A stretch of 64,000 nucleotides of DNA from JADCRZ01 sp037718865 (lineage in GTDB: Bacteria; Bacteroidota; Bacteroidia; Chitinophagales; Chitinophagaceae), in NCBI GenBank assembly GCA_037718865.1, contig JBBJMP010000011.1:1-64000 (forward strand). The letters run 5' to 3'. Under the pieces are notes generated by a model, which was given only the letters and a program-made list of their open reading frames with translations, was not told the origin of the DNA and did no database searches. Shown in pieces: positions 47,254-56,077 of this stretch; position 1 is the stretch's first letter, and each line of letters begins with the position of its first letter. The translations under genes were made by a program, and so were the position numbers.

Positions 47254-47373
47254 AACCTGGTTGATTGTGACTGTTTAAGAGACAAGTTAAGGTTGAGATC
47301 AACAACGAAGGCAAGGATGCGATGGGTGTTTGTCGTTCAACAGGAGATACTGTTTGGTATAATTATTCATTAG

Positions 47374-47447
47374 TCTACTGAATTGATATACGAAATTAAC
47401 ACAGGACAGGCATATGTCAAATTTTTTTTCTACAAGAATGGTAGACT
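47374..47447 (-). promoter_or_regulatory. cysH: cysH operon operator region
   Basis: The core site TCTAC-N7-GTAGA(CT) at 47429-47447 matches the TonB-fragment operator (consensus TCTACAANNATNNTAGACT). A second ATTAGTCTAC at 47370-47379 is the exact inverse of GTAGACTAAT at 47441-47450, giving a looped pair of half-sites. The -7 box is weak. The regulator is not identified. Confidence 0.6.
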
Positions 47448-47496
47448 AATATGTTAATAGTTTAAGGTAACCTGTCAACTATCACCTAAAAAAGAA

Positions 47497-47524
47497 AAAT
47501 CACCTCCAAACTTGAAAGTGATTT
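47497..47524 (-). terminator. Minus-strand Rho-independent terminator upstream of the cys promoter
   Basis: AAATCAC ... GTGATTT forms a 7 bp outer stem; on the minus strand it is followed by TTTTTCTTTTTTAG. It implies a minus-strand transcript entering from the right and ending before the cys promoter. Confidence 0.6.
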
Positions 47525-47539
47525 GCGTGATTGATTTAT

Positions 47540-47671
47540 CTACACAGGTTTGTCCTGGAAATGCCCGTTTACCAAAACGCAAAAGAAAAAAATGCCAGGC
47601 ACTGCTAATTTGAGTGCAGTCGCTGTTAACTTAGCCTCAAAACTTACGGGAATCGATTTTTTCTGTTTCAT
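47540..47671 (-). CDS. Doubtful 43-residue open frame before a terminator
   Basis: From the ATG at 47671 the frame reads MKQKKSIPVSFEAKL, then a hydrophobic stretch (LKLAVPGIFFFCVLV), stopping 15 bases before the terminator at 47497-47524. The frame is also open upstream to 47785 without an ATG. Family not recognised; a plus-strand frame at 47550-47756 overlaps it. Listed only because of the terminator. Confidence 0.2.
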   Translation of the reverse strand: MKQKKSIPVSFEAKLTATALKLAVPGIFFFCVLVNGHFQDKPV

Positions 47672-48003
47672 GGCTGAAGGAAGATGGTTGATTTCTACAC
47701 CAAAGATGCGGTACCGGTGGCCACTGGGCAATGGCAATGGTAATGAATTGATGTAAGAGCCGTATGAGGCGTATACCTCATACTATCATGTATCACCTAT
47801 CATCCTCAATTCAGCGTGGTAAATCCACAATTCATCCCTTAAACAGCCAGTTAATCAGACAGAGCAAAGCCGGTTAAGTAAAAGAGGTTACATTGTGAAG
47901 GTAGTAAACACCACAGCGATTAGCCAGGCGCCTGGACGTCACAAGTAGTAGCCTGACCGGAGCCGGCTTATCATATCAATTAAGATAAAGGTCATATGAA
48001 AAC

Positions 48004-48630
48004 ATGATCAGATTACCGCGATACACAAAAAAGGACATCTTAATCATGCTGGGGCTCTTGCCCCTATTCGTGCTGTCTATAAATTGCCTGTTATTTGGGC
48101 AACGTTATTTAAGGGAAGCCAGACTATTTGTTCCGGCCACACTGATAACGTTTATCGTTCTAGCCCTTTCCTGGCAATTGCATACCCGGGTAGCCGTTAC
48201 TGTCCGTAACCGGTTTCCGCGTGACAGGGACATGATCAGGAGGATGTTTATCGCCATCATGTTATTTGCAATTGTGACCGGCTACGAGAATAAAAAGTTT
48301 GTGGTTGATTATACTATGGATTAGCTTGAAGAAATGCTTGACCTTGAAAGATATTTCCGGATCAGCCGTTCATTTTATATTTCCGCTGCCAGCGTTGACC
48401 AGATCCATGATTATTTTGGTAATCGTCTATTGCTTCACTTAAAACCTCCAGTAGACAAGGAAGCGCTGGTAAGCAGGGAAAAAGTTTCTGATTTTAAAAA
48501 ATGGATGGGGAAAGAGGGCAGGGGAGGAATTGATTCCTACAGTGCCTTTTTAACTTCATCTAAAAATACGGGTACTTTAATTTTTGGATCGCCATTGCCA
48601 AGCGTTTCAATAGGCAGGTATCCCCGGTAA
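48004..48630 (+). pseudogene. lytS'-'lytR deletion fusion with an in-frame amber stop
   Basis: Residues 1-~92 (MIRLPRYTKKDILIMLGLLPL, three hydrophobic segments) look like the membrane N-terminus of a Bacteroidota LytS-type histidine kinase. The frame then passes into the LytTR DNA-binding domain of a response regulator: ENKKFVVDYTMD, a TAG at 48322-48324, and, still in the same frame, LEEMLDLERYFRISRSFYIS, IHDYFGNRLLLHLKP and KEALVSREKVSDFKKWMGK (to about 48514). Kinase core, receiver domain and the start of LytTR are missing. The original stop is also lost; the frame runs on antisense over the next gene to 48630. Confidence 0.75.
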
Positions 48631-49421
48631 CCTGACGATTTCACGATATTGAGCACTTTCGCCAGGTTTGTTTTTTCTTCTTTTCCGTTTACAAACATGT
48701 TTTCCTTGATCTGCCAGTTCACTGCGAAAGGAGCGGTTTCAGCTATTTGAACAAAAGGGTCTCCAACCCGGTAACTGCCTATATCAAGCACAAGGCCGAA
48801 CCATTCGGGATCTGCCATTTCCAACAGGAGTTTAACCTGTTTGCCAGTCTGTATAAAGTCGTTATGATTCTGAATGGCAACAATAACTCCATGCTGTTTT
48901 CCATGTTCAACGCATTCCGCAACATCATCCATCATCCACCGTGCTACCTGGTCCCATGTATACCCTGCCGGTGCCTGGGTGCCGGAAAATATGCGGATTA
49001 CAGGTGCCCCCAATTTAGCAGCGGATTCTATCCATTTTTTGATCAGCGTTATATCTGCTTTTCTTTTTGTTTTATCCGGGTCAGCGAAATCGTTTTTTAC
49101 TCCTGTACCGCTGATATCCAATCCCAGCCGAAAAGCATGGCGTTTGATATGAAACAGGTATTTGTCTGGCGGGGTTTCCGGGTAACCGGGAAAGTAATAG
49201 CCGGTAAGGTCTACGGCATCGAATCCGGATATTGCACAAAACTCCAGGAGATCGTCCAGGTTCATACTTCCATCCCGTAAAGGCGCATTGAACGAGTAGG
49301 CGTTGAGACTTATCTTTAGCCGGTGACCACCCGGTGGCTGCTCAAGCCTTGCCATTTCTGTTAATTTTGCTCCTGGCAAAGCCGGCAGGGCCATCATTTT
49401 AAAAAAACTGCTTCGTTTCAT
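48537..49421 (-). CDS. Sugar phosphate isomerase/epimerase-like TIM-barrel protein
   Basis: 294 residues with the xylose-isomerase-like TIM barrel: SLNAYSFNAPLRDGSMNLDDLLEFC, GFDAVDLTGYYFPGYP, RIFSGTQAPAGYTW, VAIQNHNDFIQTG, LVLDIGSYRVGDP and YLPIETLGNGDP supply the metal-site Glu/Asp/His residues. The N-terminus MKRSSFFKMMALPALPG resembles an export signal but lacks twin arginines. Substrate unknown. Its 3' end overlaps the antisense read-on of the lytS/lytR remnant. Confidence 0.82.
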   Translation of the reverse strand: MKRSSFFKMMALPALPGAKLTEMARLEQPPGGHRLKISLNAYSFNAPLRDGSMNLDDLLEFCAISGFDAVDLTGYYFPGYPETPPDKYLFHIKRHAFRLGLDISGTGVKNDFADPDKTKRKADITLIKKWIESAAKLGAPVIRIFSGTQAPAGYTWDQVARWMMDDVAECVEHGKQHGVIVAIQNHNDFIQTGKQVKLLLEMADPEWFGLVLDIGSYRVGDPFVQIAETAPFAVNWQIKENMFVNGKEEKTNLAKVLNIVKSSGYRGYLPIETLGNGDPKIKVPVFLDEVKKAL

Positions 49422-49573
49422 GTTGTAAGTTTAAACTTCTCAAAGCTTCGTCCTGGAAAATAACCGGAGCTTAGAAAGCACATAATACAGAAATATTTCA
49501 GATCTTCTTCTCATGAAGGCCTATTTCTCATTCCTTTTCTTTACTTTGAAGCATATCTGCTACGTACACGCTG

Positions 49574-50521
49574 ATGTCACAACAACACCTTGCAGGCATA
49601 GAAATAGGAGGAACAAAACTTCAAATTCTCACAACCGACAACCAATTTTCGGTAACCGGATCCCTATGCATAAAGGTAAACAAAGAGACAGGGGCCAAGG
49701 GTATACAGGAAGAAATAGAAACAGGTCTTACTCGATTGATGGGTAAGCAAAAATTGCACGCCATCGGCGTTGGATTCGGGGGGCCGGTAAATCACAAAAC
49801 AGGAGAGATCACCGTATCGCACCAGATAGCCGGATGGGAAAGCTTCGACCTGAAACTATGGTTGCAACAGCTAACCGGGGCAGCGGTCTTCATTGATAAC
49901 GATGCCAATGTTGCGGCTTTAGGGGAAGCAGTACATGGAGCAGGGGTATCCTATGAAACGGTTTTTTACATAACCATAGGAAGTGGAATCGGTGGCGGAT
50001 TGGTAAAAAATAAACTGATCTATCATGGCGCTCTTCCCGGCGAAGCCGAGATAGGCCACCTTCGCCTGAATAAGGAAGGAGAAACCCTGGAATCGCAGTG
50101 TTCGGGCTGGGCGGTGGATAAAAGGATCCGGGAGGCAATAAAGAATCACCCGGACGGTACACTGGCGAAATTAGCAGGAGAAACATCAGGAGCCGAGGCA
50201 AAATTCCTTAAACAAGCCGTACGTGAAAGCGATGATACCGCTGTGAAGATACTTGAAGAAACAGCAGATAATGTAGCATTCGGCCTGTCGCATGTTGTTC
50301 ACCTGATACATCCTGATATTATCATTATTGGCGGGGGATTATCTTTGCTGGGTGAAGACCTGCTTGTGCCGGTGGCTCTGGCTTTACCAAAATATATACT
50401 GAAATCTTTTCTTCCCGGGCCTGTAATAAAAATCGCATCACTGGGCGCAAAGGTGGTCCCTGTGGGCGCACTTGAACTTGCAAAAAACTCCCTGCTGATG
50501 CATGATTTACAACAAAAATAA
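49574..50521 (+). CDS. ROK-family sugar kinase with altered zinc motif
   Basis: 315 residues. ATP motif AGIEIGGTKLQI at residues 7-18, GVGFGGPVNHKTGEI, the catalytic-region DNDANVAALGEAVHGAG, and FYITIGSGIGGGLV are all present. The ROK zinc motif normally reads CxCGxxGCxE; here the equivalent is ESQCSGWAVDKRI, with only one cysteine. It likely phosphorylates a hexose or amino sugar. The SIS isomerase gene starts 13 bases downstream, so they form an operon. Confidence 0.88.
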   Translation: MSQQHLAGIEIGGTKLQILTTDNQFSVTGSLCIKVNKETGAKGIQEEIETGLTRLMGKQKLHAIGVGFGGPVNHKTGEITVSHQIAGWESFDLKLWLQQLTGAAVFIDNDANVAALGEAVHGAGVSYETVFYITIGSGIGGGLVKNKLIYHGALPGEAEIGHLRLNKEGETLESQCSGWAVDKRIREAIKNHPDGTLAKLAGETSGAEAKFLKQAVRESDDTAVKILEETADNVAFGLSHVVHLIHPDIIIIGGGLSLLGEDLLVPVALALPKYILKSFLPGPVIKIASLGAKVVPVGALELAKNSLLMHDLQQK

Positions 50522-50534
50522 TTAACGACGGATT

Positions 50535-51110
50535 ATGAAAAGTTACATTGAACATTATATCCAGGGTCAAAAAAAGACTATCGACTCAATTCCTGTTGAT
50601 GAAGTATCCACGCTGATCGAAACTTTCAGGACCGCCTTAAAAGAGGATCGCCAGATCTTCGCTTTCGGTAATGGGGGCAGCGGGTCTAATGCTTCGCATT
50701 TTATAACAGATCTTGGAAAAAGTTCTTCAGACAAAACCTACAGGCGTTTCCGCTGCCTTTGCCTGAATGATAACGTTTCCTGGATAACGGCCATTGGCAA
50801 TGATTATCAATTCGAAGATGTGTTTAAAAGGCAGTTGGAAAATTATGCCAAACCCAATGACCTCGTCATGGTTTTGAGTGTGAGCGGAAATTCTCCCAAC
50901 CTGGTGTCTGCCATCAAATGGTGCAGGGAAAATAACGTTTATTCTATTGCGCTGGTCGGAGGTAAAAAAGGCGAGCTGGCTAATTTGTCTGACCATGTGA
51001 TCGTAATCGATTCATTGCACTATGGACAAGTGGAAGATGCACAAATGAACATTTGCCACATGATCTGTTATGCCTTTGTTGAAAATGAGCACCTTCAGCA
51101 GGCAGAATAA
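50535..51110 (+). CDS. SIS-domain sugar isomerase (GmhA-like)
   Basis: 191 residues. SIS motifs: FAFGNGGSGSNASHFITDLGK (in part), VLSVSGNSPNLVSAIKWCREN and VEDAQMNICHMICYAFVE, the last matching the GmhA helix with its His. GmhA makes D-glycero-D-manno-heptose 7-phosphate from sedoheptulose 7-phosphate. It is in an operon with a ROK kinase and near a glycosyltransferase, which would suit nucleotide-sugar or glycan work; the exact reaction is not certain. Confidence 0.85.
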   Translation: MKSYIEHYIQGQKKTIDSIPVDEVSTLIETFRTALKEDRQIFAFGNGGSGSNASHFITDLGKSSSDKTYRRFRCLCLNDNVSWITAIGNDYQFEDVFKRQLENYAKPNDLVMVLSVSGNSPNLVSAIKWCRENNVYSIALVGGKKGELANLSDHVIVIDSLHYGQVEDAQMNICHMICYAFVENEHLQQAE

Positions 51111-51138
51111 AGGTGTGGATACGCGGATGTGCGAATGT
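51111..51138 (+). repeat. ATGTGCG-type tract directly after the SIS gene stop
   Basis: Imperfect repeat (GTGTGGAT, ACGCGGAT, GTGCGAAT) starting just after the TAA at 51108-51110. Confidence 0.6.
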
Positions 51139-51185
51139 TAGTTGCGCAGTTACATTGTATATTAGCTAATCAAAATAAATTGAAT

Positions 51186-51455
51186 ATGGAAATTTCAGAA
51201 AACAATGGCATAACGCCGGATCAGACAAATAATGGAAACGACGACCAGTCATCTGATTCCAGCATTGGATCGGGCACCTCGGACCAGGGCATTGAACCCG
51301 GTGAGGAAGAGGAGGAGGATGAGTTCAGAAAGAATATATCCGGGTCGTCTCCAGTTGCAGGGTTTATAGATGAAACTAATGCAGATGGCAGCCAAAGAGG
51401 AAATGATCGGCCATCAAAGGGATTGGTTGAGGAGGGTCCCGGACCTGATTCTTAA
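51186..51455 (+). CDS. Small acidic, disordered protein
   Basis: 89 residues from the ATG at 51186 (MEISENNGITPDQTNN); the frame is open 57 bases further up, but that part is non-protein-like. Composition is dominated by D, E, G, N and S, with an EEEEEDEF run, and it lacks any hydrophobic core. Similar acidic small proteins are frequent in Chitinophagaceae and have no known role. It lies between the SIS gene and the glycosyltransferase. Confidence 0.55.
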   Translation: MEISENNGITPDQTNNGNDDQSSDSSIGSGTSDQGIEPGEEEEEDEFRKNISGSSPVAGFIDETNADGSQRGNDRPSKGLVEEGPGPDS

Positions 51456-51485
51456 ATATAGAGATGCTTTAATAAATGGTAGGTT

Positions 51486-52646
51486 ATGCAAAAGTCTTAC
51501 TCAACCCGTGTTCTTATAATTACATCCCATTTTGCTCCGGCTTACAAGGCAGGCGGAATAGTGCGTTCCCTGGAGAACCTGGTCAGATGCTTTGATTCAG
51601 AATTTAAATTTTATGTGTTAACCGGAAATACAGATCTCAATAGCCAGGAAAAATTAAATGAAGTTACTCCGGATACCTGGACTTGTTACACTGGTAACTG
51701 TAATGTGATGTACCTTTCGGAGGCAAAGAGGAAGTTCGGGAATCTAAAGGAAATATTTGAATTCATAAAGCCGGATGTGGTATATATTAACGGCTTATAC
51801 TCTATTCCTTTTACGATATTTCCATTATGGATCTTAAAAGAAGTAATGTCTGAAACATTGATGATACTGGCTCCCTGGGGAATGCTGCATAGAGGTAATC
51901 TTGCTATGAAGCCTTTAAAGAAAAGGATATTTCTTGCTTTGTTTAAAATACTCGGATTTCATAAGAACGTCCGGTGGCACGCAACGGACCTTCAGGAAAA
52001 ACTGGATGTCATGCAATTATTCGGGCCGAAATCACAGGTTGTACTGGCTGACGCTGTTCCAAGGCTTAATACCTGTTCATTGCAACCAATAGCAAAATCA
52101 AGCGACCACCTGAAACTGATTACTGTTTCTTTAATAACACCGAACAAAGGGCATTTAAGATTGCTCAGGGCACTTAAAGAACTACAAAATGAAATTTCTG
52201 TTGAGTACCACATATACGGACCAATCAAAGATGATAAGTTTTGGAAAGTTTGCCAGCAGGAGATTAAAACCTTAAGCAGTTCTATAGAGGTTCATTACCA
52301 TGGCTTTATTGATCCTGCAACAGTTACGGCATCCCTTCTGCAATGTCACTTTTTTGTCCTGCCGACCCAGGGAGAGAATTTTTGCCAGGCAATTCATGAA
52401 TCCCTACTGGCCGGACGTCCTGTAATTATCAGCGACCAGACGCCGTGGAAGAAACTTCAGGAACAACAGGCCGGTTGGGAAATTGATTTACAAGACAAAA
52501 ATGCATTGCCCAATGCGCTTAAAATGGCATACCATATGGACCAGGTTACTTACGATGGTTATTGCAAAGGAGCCCAGGCGGTGGCCCACCGATGTTTAGA
52601 CAGGTCCCGATTACGGGATCAGTACCAAAGATTATTTGTAAGATAA
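51486..52646 (+). CDS. Glycosyltransferase, GT4-like
   Basis: 386 residues with GT-B fold. The N-terminal domain opens VLIITSHFAPAYKAGGIVRSLENLV; the C-terminal domain has KLITVSLITPNKGHLRLLRAL, YHGFIDPATVTASLLQCHFFVLPTQGENFCQAIHESLLAGRPVIIS, where the Glu-rich donor site sits. It transfers a sugar from a nucleotide donor, probably in surface polysaccharide assembly, though no polysaccharide cluster is adjacent. Confidence 0.85.
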   Translation: MQKSYSTRVLIITSHFAPAYKAGGIVRSLENLVRCFDSEFKFYVLTGNTDLNSQEKLNEVTPDTWTCYTGNCNVMYLSEAKRKFGNLKEIFEFIKPDVVYINGLYSIPFTIFPLWILKEVMSETLMILAPWGMLHRGNLAMKPLKKRIFLALFKILGFHKNVRWHATDLQEKLDVMQLFGPKSQVVLADAVPRLNTCSLQPIAKSSDHLKLITVSLITPNKGHLRLLRALKELQNEISVEYHIYGPIKDDKFWKVCQQEIKTLSSSIEVHYHGFIDPATVTASLLQCHFFVLPTQGENFCQAIHESLLAGRPVIISDQTPWKKLQEQQAGWEIDLQDKNALPNALKMAYHMDQVTYDGYCKGAQAVAHRCLDRSRLRDQYQRLFVR

Positions 52647-52652
52647 AAGGCG

Positions 52653-52685
52653 TTACATCTCACATCTCACATCTTACATCTCACA
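52653..52685. repeat. CATCTCA/CATCTTA heptamer repeat at the M1 peptidase stop
   Basis: Four copies of CATCTCA/CATCTTA. The tract includes the TGA (minus strand) of the M1 gene at 52681-52683. Same family as 5363-5428, which also covers a stop codon. Confidence 0.75.
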
Positions 52686-54324
52686 ATTTCTTCACCTGGA
52701 TGTAGAAATTACGGTCTGCTGTCAAATCAGGCGATCCTGATTTTATATTCACCGACTGCCAGAGTTCTGTCGGCTTTATCCATTTCTCGCCATTAAAATT
52801 AATTTTTACCGGCATGGTAAATTTTTTAATGCAATTGACCCAGCGATAGGATAATTTTTTCCCTTCATACTTATATTCCAGAACCGGTATCTGCGTGTGC
52901 CGTAAATATTGCTCGAATACCGGGGAGAGATCCAGGCCTGACTGTTTACTTACATACGCTTCAACTTGCTGCGAAGAGACGGTTTGATGGTAATAGGTCT
53001 CGTTCAGACCACGTAAGATCTTCCTGAACGCCTCATCATTATTCACAATGCTTCTAATAGTATGGAGCATGTTTGCACCCTTCACGTACATGTCTGAACT
53101 GCCTTCCTTATTAACTCCGTACGGTCCTTGCACAGGCGTATCATTGAGGATCGATCTGCGTGTACCTACCAGGTAGTCATTACCAGCGTCTTTTCCGGAA
53201 AGGCATTGTGTATAGAGGGTTTCGGAGTAGGCAGTGAACCCTTCATGAACCCACATGTCGGCGATGTCTTTGGTGGTAATATTGTTGCCAAACCATTCAT
53301 GCCCCGATTCATGAACGATGATGAAATCCCATTTTAATCCCCAACCGGTTGCCGAAAGGTCCTTACCCAAATAACCGTTGGCAAATTTATTTCCGTAAGC
53401 AACAGCGCTTTGATGTTCCATGCCCAGGTGAGGAGATTCTACCAGTTTATAGCTGTCTTCATAGAACGGGTAAGGACCGAACCAGTATTCAAAGCACCTA
53501 ATGGTCAGTGGTACCTGCACAAACTGTTTTTTTGCTTTTCCCAGATTATAATCCAGTACCCAGTAACTGCAATCAAGCCTACCCTTCTCACCGTTAACCG
53601 TTTCCGTCCAATTAACGTATTTACCGATGTAGGGAATGATATTGTAATTGTTGATAGGGTTTTTTATGTTCCAGGTATAACTCGTTGTGCCATCACTGTT
53701 ATTGACCCTGGATGTTAGTCTACCATTGCCAACGCCTACCAGGCTGTCAGGCACCACAATGACAAGCGAAGCGCTGTCCGGTTCATCACTCTGATGGTCT
53801 TTGCACGGATACCAGACGCTGGCCCCCAGGCCCTGACAGGCTACGCTCATCCACGGACTTCCCGTATCATCTTTTTTCCAGATCCAACCGCCATCCCAGG
53901 GTGGATTAACGGCCTCACGTGGTTTTCCTTCGAATGATATAATGATGCTGTGATCAGAGCCCTTTTTCAGAACGGATGGAAATCTTAACCGGTATACATT
54001 GTTGTCTCTTCGTACGGAAAGGGTTTTGCTTTTCCAGACTACGGCAGAAATCTGCATCGGCTCCTGTAGATCTATTTGCATGTCACTACCGTCATTAAGG
54101 ACCATAAAGCGCATTAAAGTACTGCCCAGAATAGTTTTTGTTGTGAAATCCGGTTTAACGCTGATGCCATAATAGCGCACGTCCCACCAACTCCGTTCAG
54201 CAGTTAAGGTGCCCCGGAGGGTATCCTGGACTGAAAACGACTTGGGTTGCTTTTGCTGGGCATCACAGTGATAACAAACCAACAAAGAAAGACAACAGGG
54301 TAATACCAGATGAATGTATTTCAT
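52681..54324 (-). CDS. M1-family metallopeptidase (aminopeptidase)
   Basis: 547 residues with a signal peptide (MKYIHLVLPCCLSLLVCYHCDAQ in part). The zinc site is HESGHEWFGN (HExxH) with the third ligand in WVHEGFTAYSE; the exopeptidase loop is GMEHQSAVAYGN, as in Bacteroidota M1 enzymes. N-terminal beta-saddle at about 35-230. It is shorter than the ~850-residue classical M1 enzymes, matching the compact secreted subgroup. It removes N-terminal residues from peptides in the periplasm or outside the cell. Divergent from the peptide-binding lipoprotein 29 bases away, a likely functional pairing. Confidence 0.9.
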   Translation of the reverse strand: MKYIHLVLPCCLSLLVCYHCDAQQKQPKSFSVQDTLRGTLTAERSWWDVRYYGISVKPDFTTKTILGSTLMRFMVLNDGSDMQIDLQEPMQISAVVWKSKTLSVRRDNNVYRLRFPSVLKKGSDHSIIISFEGKPREAVNPPWDGGWIWKKDDTGSPWMSVACQGLGASVWYPCKDHQSDEPDSASLVIVVPDSLVGVGNGRLTSRVNNSDGTTSYTWNIKNPINNYNIIPYIGKYVNWTETVNGEKGRLDCSYWVLDYNLGKAKKQFVQVPLTIRCFEYWFGPYPFYEDSYKLVESPHLGMEHQSAVAYGNKFANGYLGKDLSATGWGLKWDFIIVHESGHEWFGNNITTKDIADMWVHEGFTAYSETLYTQCLSGKDAGNDYLVGTRRSILNDTPVQGPYGVNKEGSSDMYVKGANMLHTIRSIVNNDEAFRKILRGLNETYYHQTVSSQQVEAYVSKQSGLDLSPVFEQYLRHTQIPVLEYKYEGKKLSYRWVNCIKKFTMPVKINFNGEKWIKPTELWQSVNIKSGSPDLTADRNFYIQVKKL

Positions 54325-54353
54325 TCGCTAAATTTAACAGGTACAATATAGTA

Positions 54354-56033
54354 ATGAAGTTAATAAAACCGAAATACAGGACAAGAGGAAAATACACGAA
54401 TGAAAAAAGTGAGGTAACACGCTTTTTTGGATGTGTTGGCATTTCATGTTTGCTATTGTATGGATGCGGTTTGCCATCCGGGCATAAAAATGTTTTCCGG
54501 TATAATGAATCTTCGGGTATAGCAACCCTCGATCCTGCATTTGCAAAGAACCAATCTATTATGTGGGTTGTACACCAGTTATATAATACTTTGGTGGAGA
54601 CTGATGAGCATCTTAATATGGTGCCGTCCCTGGCAAAACACTGGGAGGCCGCGCCAGACCGGAAGACTTTTATCTTCCACTTACGCAATGATGTTTATTT
54701 TCACGATAATGAAGTTTTTCCTGGCGGCAAGGGACGACGGATGACCGCTTATGATGTTGAGTATAGCTTCAGGCGCATCGTGGATAAAGCCACTGCAAGC
54801 AGCGGTGCCTGGATTTTTAATGGCAGGATAGACAGCCTCAACGGTTTCAGGGCGCTGAATGATTCGACATTTCAGCTAAAGTTAATAAGGCCGTTCAATC
54901 CGATTATGGGACTACTTAGCATGCAGTATTGCTCTATCGTTTCAAGGGAAGTTGTAGAACGATACGGGAAAGATTTCCGGCGTCATCCGTGCGGTACAGG
55001 TCCTTTCCGGTTCAAAGCCTGGGAAGAGGGACAGGCTTTGATCCTGACGAAGAACGACCGTTATTTTGAGAAGGACAGCGGTGGCAAACCCATTCCTTAC
55101 CTTGATGCGCTTAAAGTAAGTTTTTTTGATAATAAGGCCACTGAATTTTTGTTGTTTCAACAGGGCGAACTGGATTTTCAGAACGACATTGATGCCTCAT
55201 TTAAGGATGAGGTTTTAAACAAAAAAGGGGAATTAAAAAAACAGTGGAAAGACAAGATTATTCTTTCCAAACACGCTTACCTGAATACTGAATACCTGGG
55301 TATCGTAATAGATACAACCAGTGATATGGTACGTTCATCGCCCCTGCGGTTGTCAAAAGTAAGACAGGCCATAAATTATGGTTTTGACAGGAGAAAGATG
55401 ATGTTATACCTGCGCAATTCCATCGGCATGCCTGCTGAAAGCGGGTTTGTACCGGCCGGCCTGCCATCTTTTGATCCTGCGATCGTAAAAGGATACAGCT
55501 ATAATCCGCAGAAAGCAAGGCGTTTGTTGCAGGAGGCGGGCTTTCCCGGAGGTAAGGGGCTCCTCCCGCTGAAACTGCTTACGATACCAATTTATGCCGA
55601 ACTAGGCAGTTTTATAGCTAAAGAACTTGAAGATGTTGGAATAAGGGTTCAGGTTGAGGTGGTGCAGAAAAGCCTGCTACTTGAGCAGACGGCAAAATCA
55701 CAGGCTATATTTTTCCGTGGTAGCTGGATTGCCGATTATCCGGATGCCGAAAATTACCTGAGTGTGTTCTATTCGAAAAATCCGGCTCCTCCAAATTATA
55801 CCCGGTATAACAATGCTCAGTTTGACCTGTTATATGAACGATCCCTTATAGAAACGGATGATTCGGTAAAATACACACTTTACCGGCAAATGGACCAGAT
55901 GGTGCTCAACGATGCACCGGTAGTACCGCTTTGGTATGATGAAGTGATCCGCCTGGTAAACCCCAGGGTAAAACAGTTCAAGGCCAATGGATTAAATCTC
56001 CTGGAACTTAGAAGGGTGTTTATTGAATATTGA
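54354..56033 (+). CDS. ABC transporter substrate-binding lipoprotein, family 5 (peptide)
   Basis: 559 residues with a lipobox in ISCLLLYGCG (cysteine near residue 38), then the SBP_bac_5 fold: FRYNESSGIATLDPAFAKNQS, LVETDEHLNMVPSLAKHWE, YFHDNEVFPGGKGRRMTAYDVEYSFRRI (in part), CGTGPFRFKAWEEGQALILTKNDRYF. It binds oligopeptides or similar ligands. No permease or ATPase genes follow it here, so it works with a transporter encoded elsewhere or serves another role. Divergent from the M1 peptidase. Confidence 0.88.
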   Translation: MKLIKPKYRTRGKYTNEKSEVTRFFGCVGISCLLLYGCGLPSGHKNVFRYNESSGIATLDPAFAKNQSIMWVVHQLYNTLVETDEHLNMVPSLAKHWEAAPDRKTFIFHLRNDVYFHDNEVFPGGKGRRMTAYDVEYSFRRIVDKATASSGAWIFNGRIDSLNGFRALNDSTFQLKLIRPFNPIMGLLSMQYCSIVSREVVERYGKDFRRHPCGTGPFRFKAWEEGQALILTKNDRYFEKDSGGKPIPYLDALKVSFFDNKATEFLLFQQGELDFQNDIDASFKDEVLNKKGELKKQWKDKIILSKHAYLNTEYLGIVIDTTSDMVRSSPLRLSKVRQAINYGFDRRKMMLYLRNSIGMPAESGFVPAGLPSFDPAIVKGYSYNPQKARRLLQEAGFPGGKGLLPLKLLTIPIYAELGSFIAKELEDVGIRVQVEVVQKSLLLEQTAKSQAIFFRGSWIADYPDAENYLSVFYSKNPAPPNYTRYNNAQFDLLYERSLIETDDSVKYTLYRQMDQMVLNDAPVVPLWYDEVIRLVNPRVKQFKANGLNLLELRRVFIEY

Positions 56034-56077
56034 CGTGCCCGTCAGGATAGCGGGCTAATGCCGGGAATACTTATTGG

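Larger units (their letters stand above)
47254..48003. other. 750 bp region between cysH and the lytS fragment
   Basis: It holds the cysH leader and operator (47374-47447), a minus-strand terminator (47497-47524), an open stretch at 47540-47756 of doubtful coding value on both strands, a GTATGAGG/CCTCATAC hairpin (47762-47783) and a CCAGGCGCCTGG palindrome near 47926. No gene could be supported in 47784-48003. Confidence 0.5.

Noticed and set aside
47550..47756. 68-codon plus-strand frame
   Set aside because: No family recognised and no promoter; it overlaps a minus-strand frame with better terminator support, so neither is firm.
48537..49421. Tat signal on the TIM-barrel protein
   Set aside because: The N-terminus has KRSSFFK with only one arginine and no twin-arginine pair.
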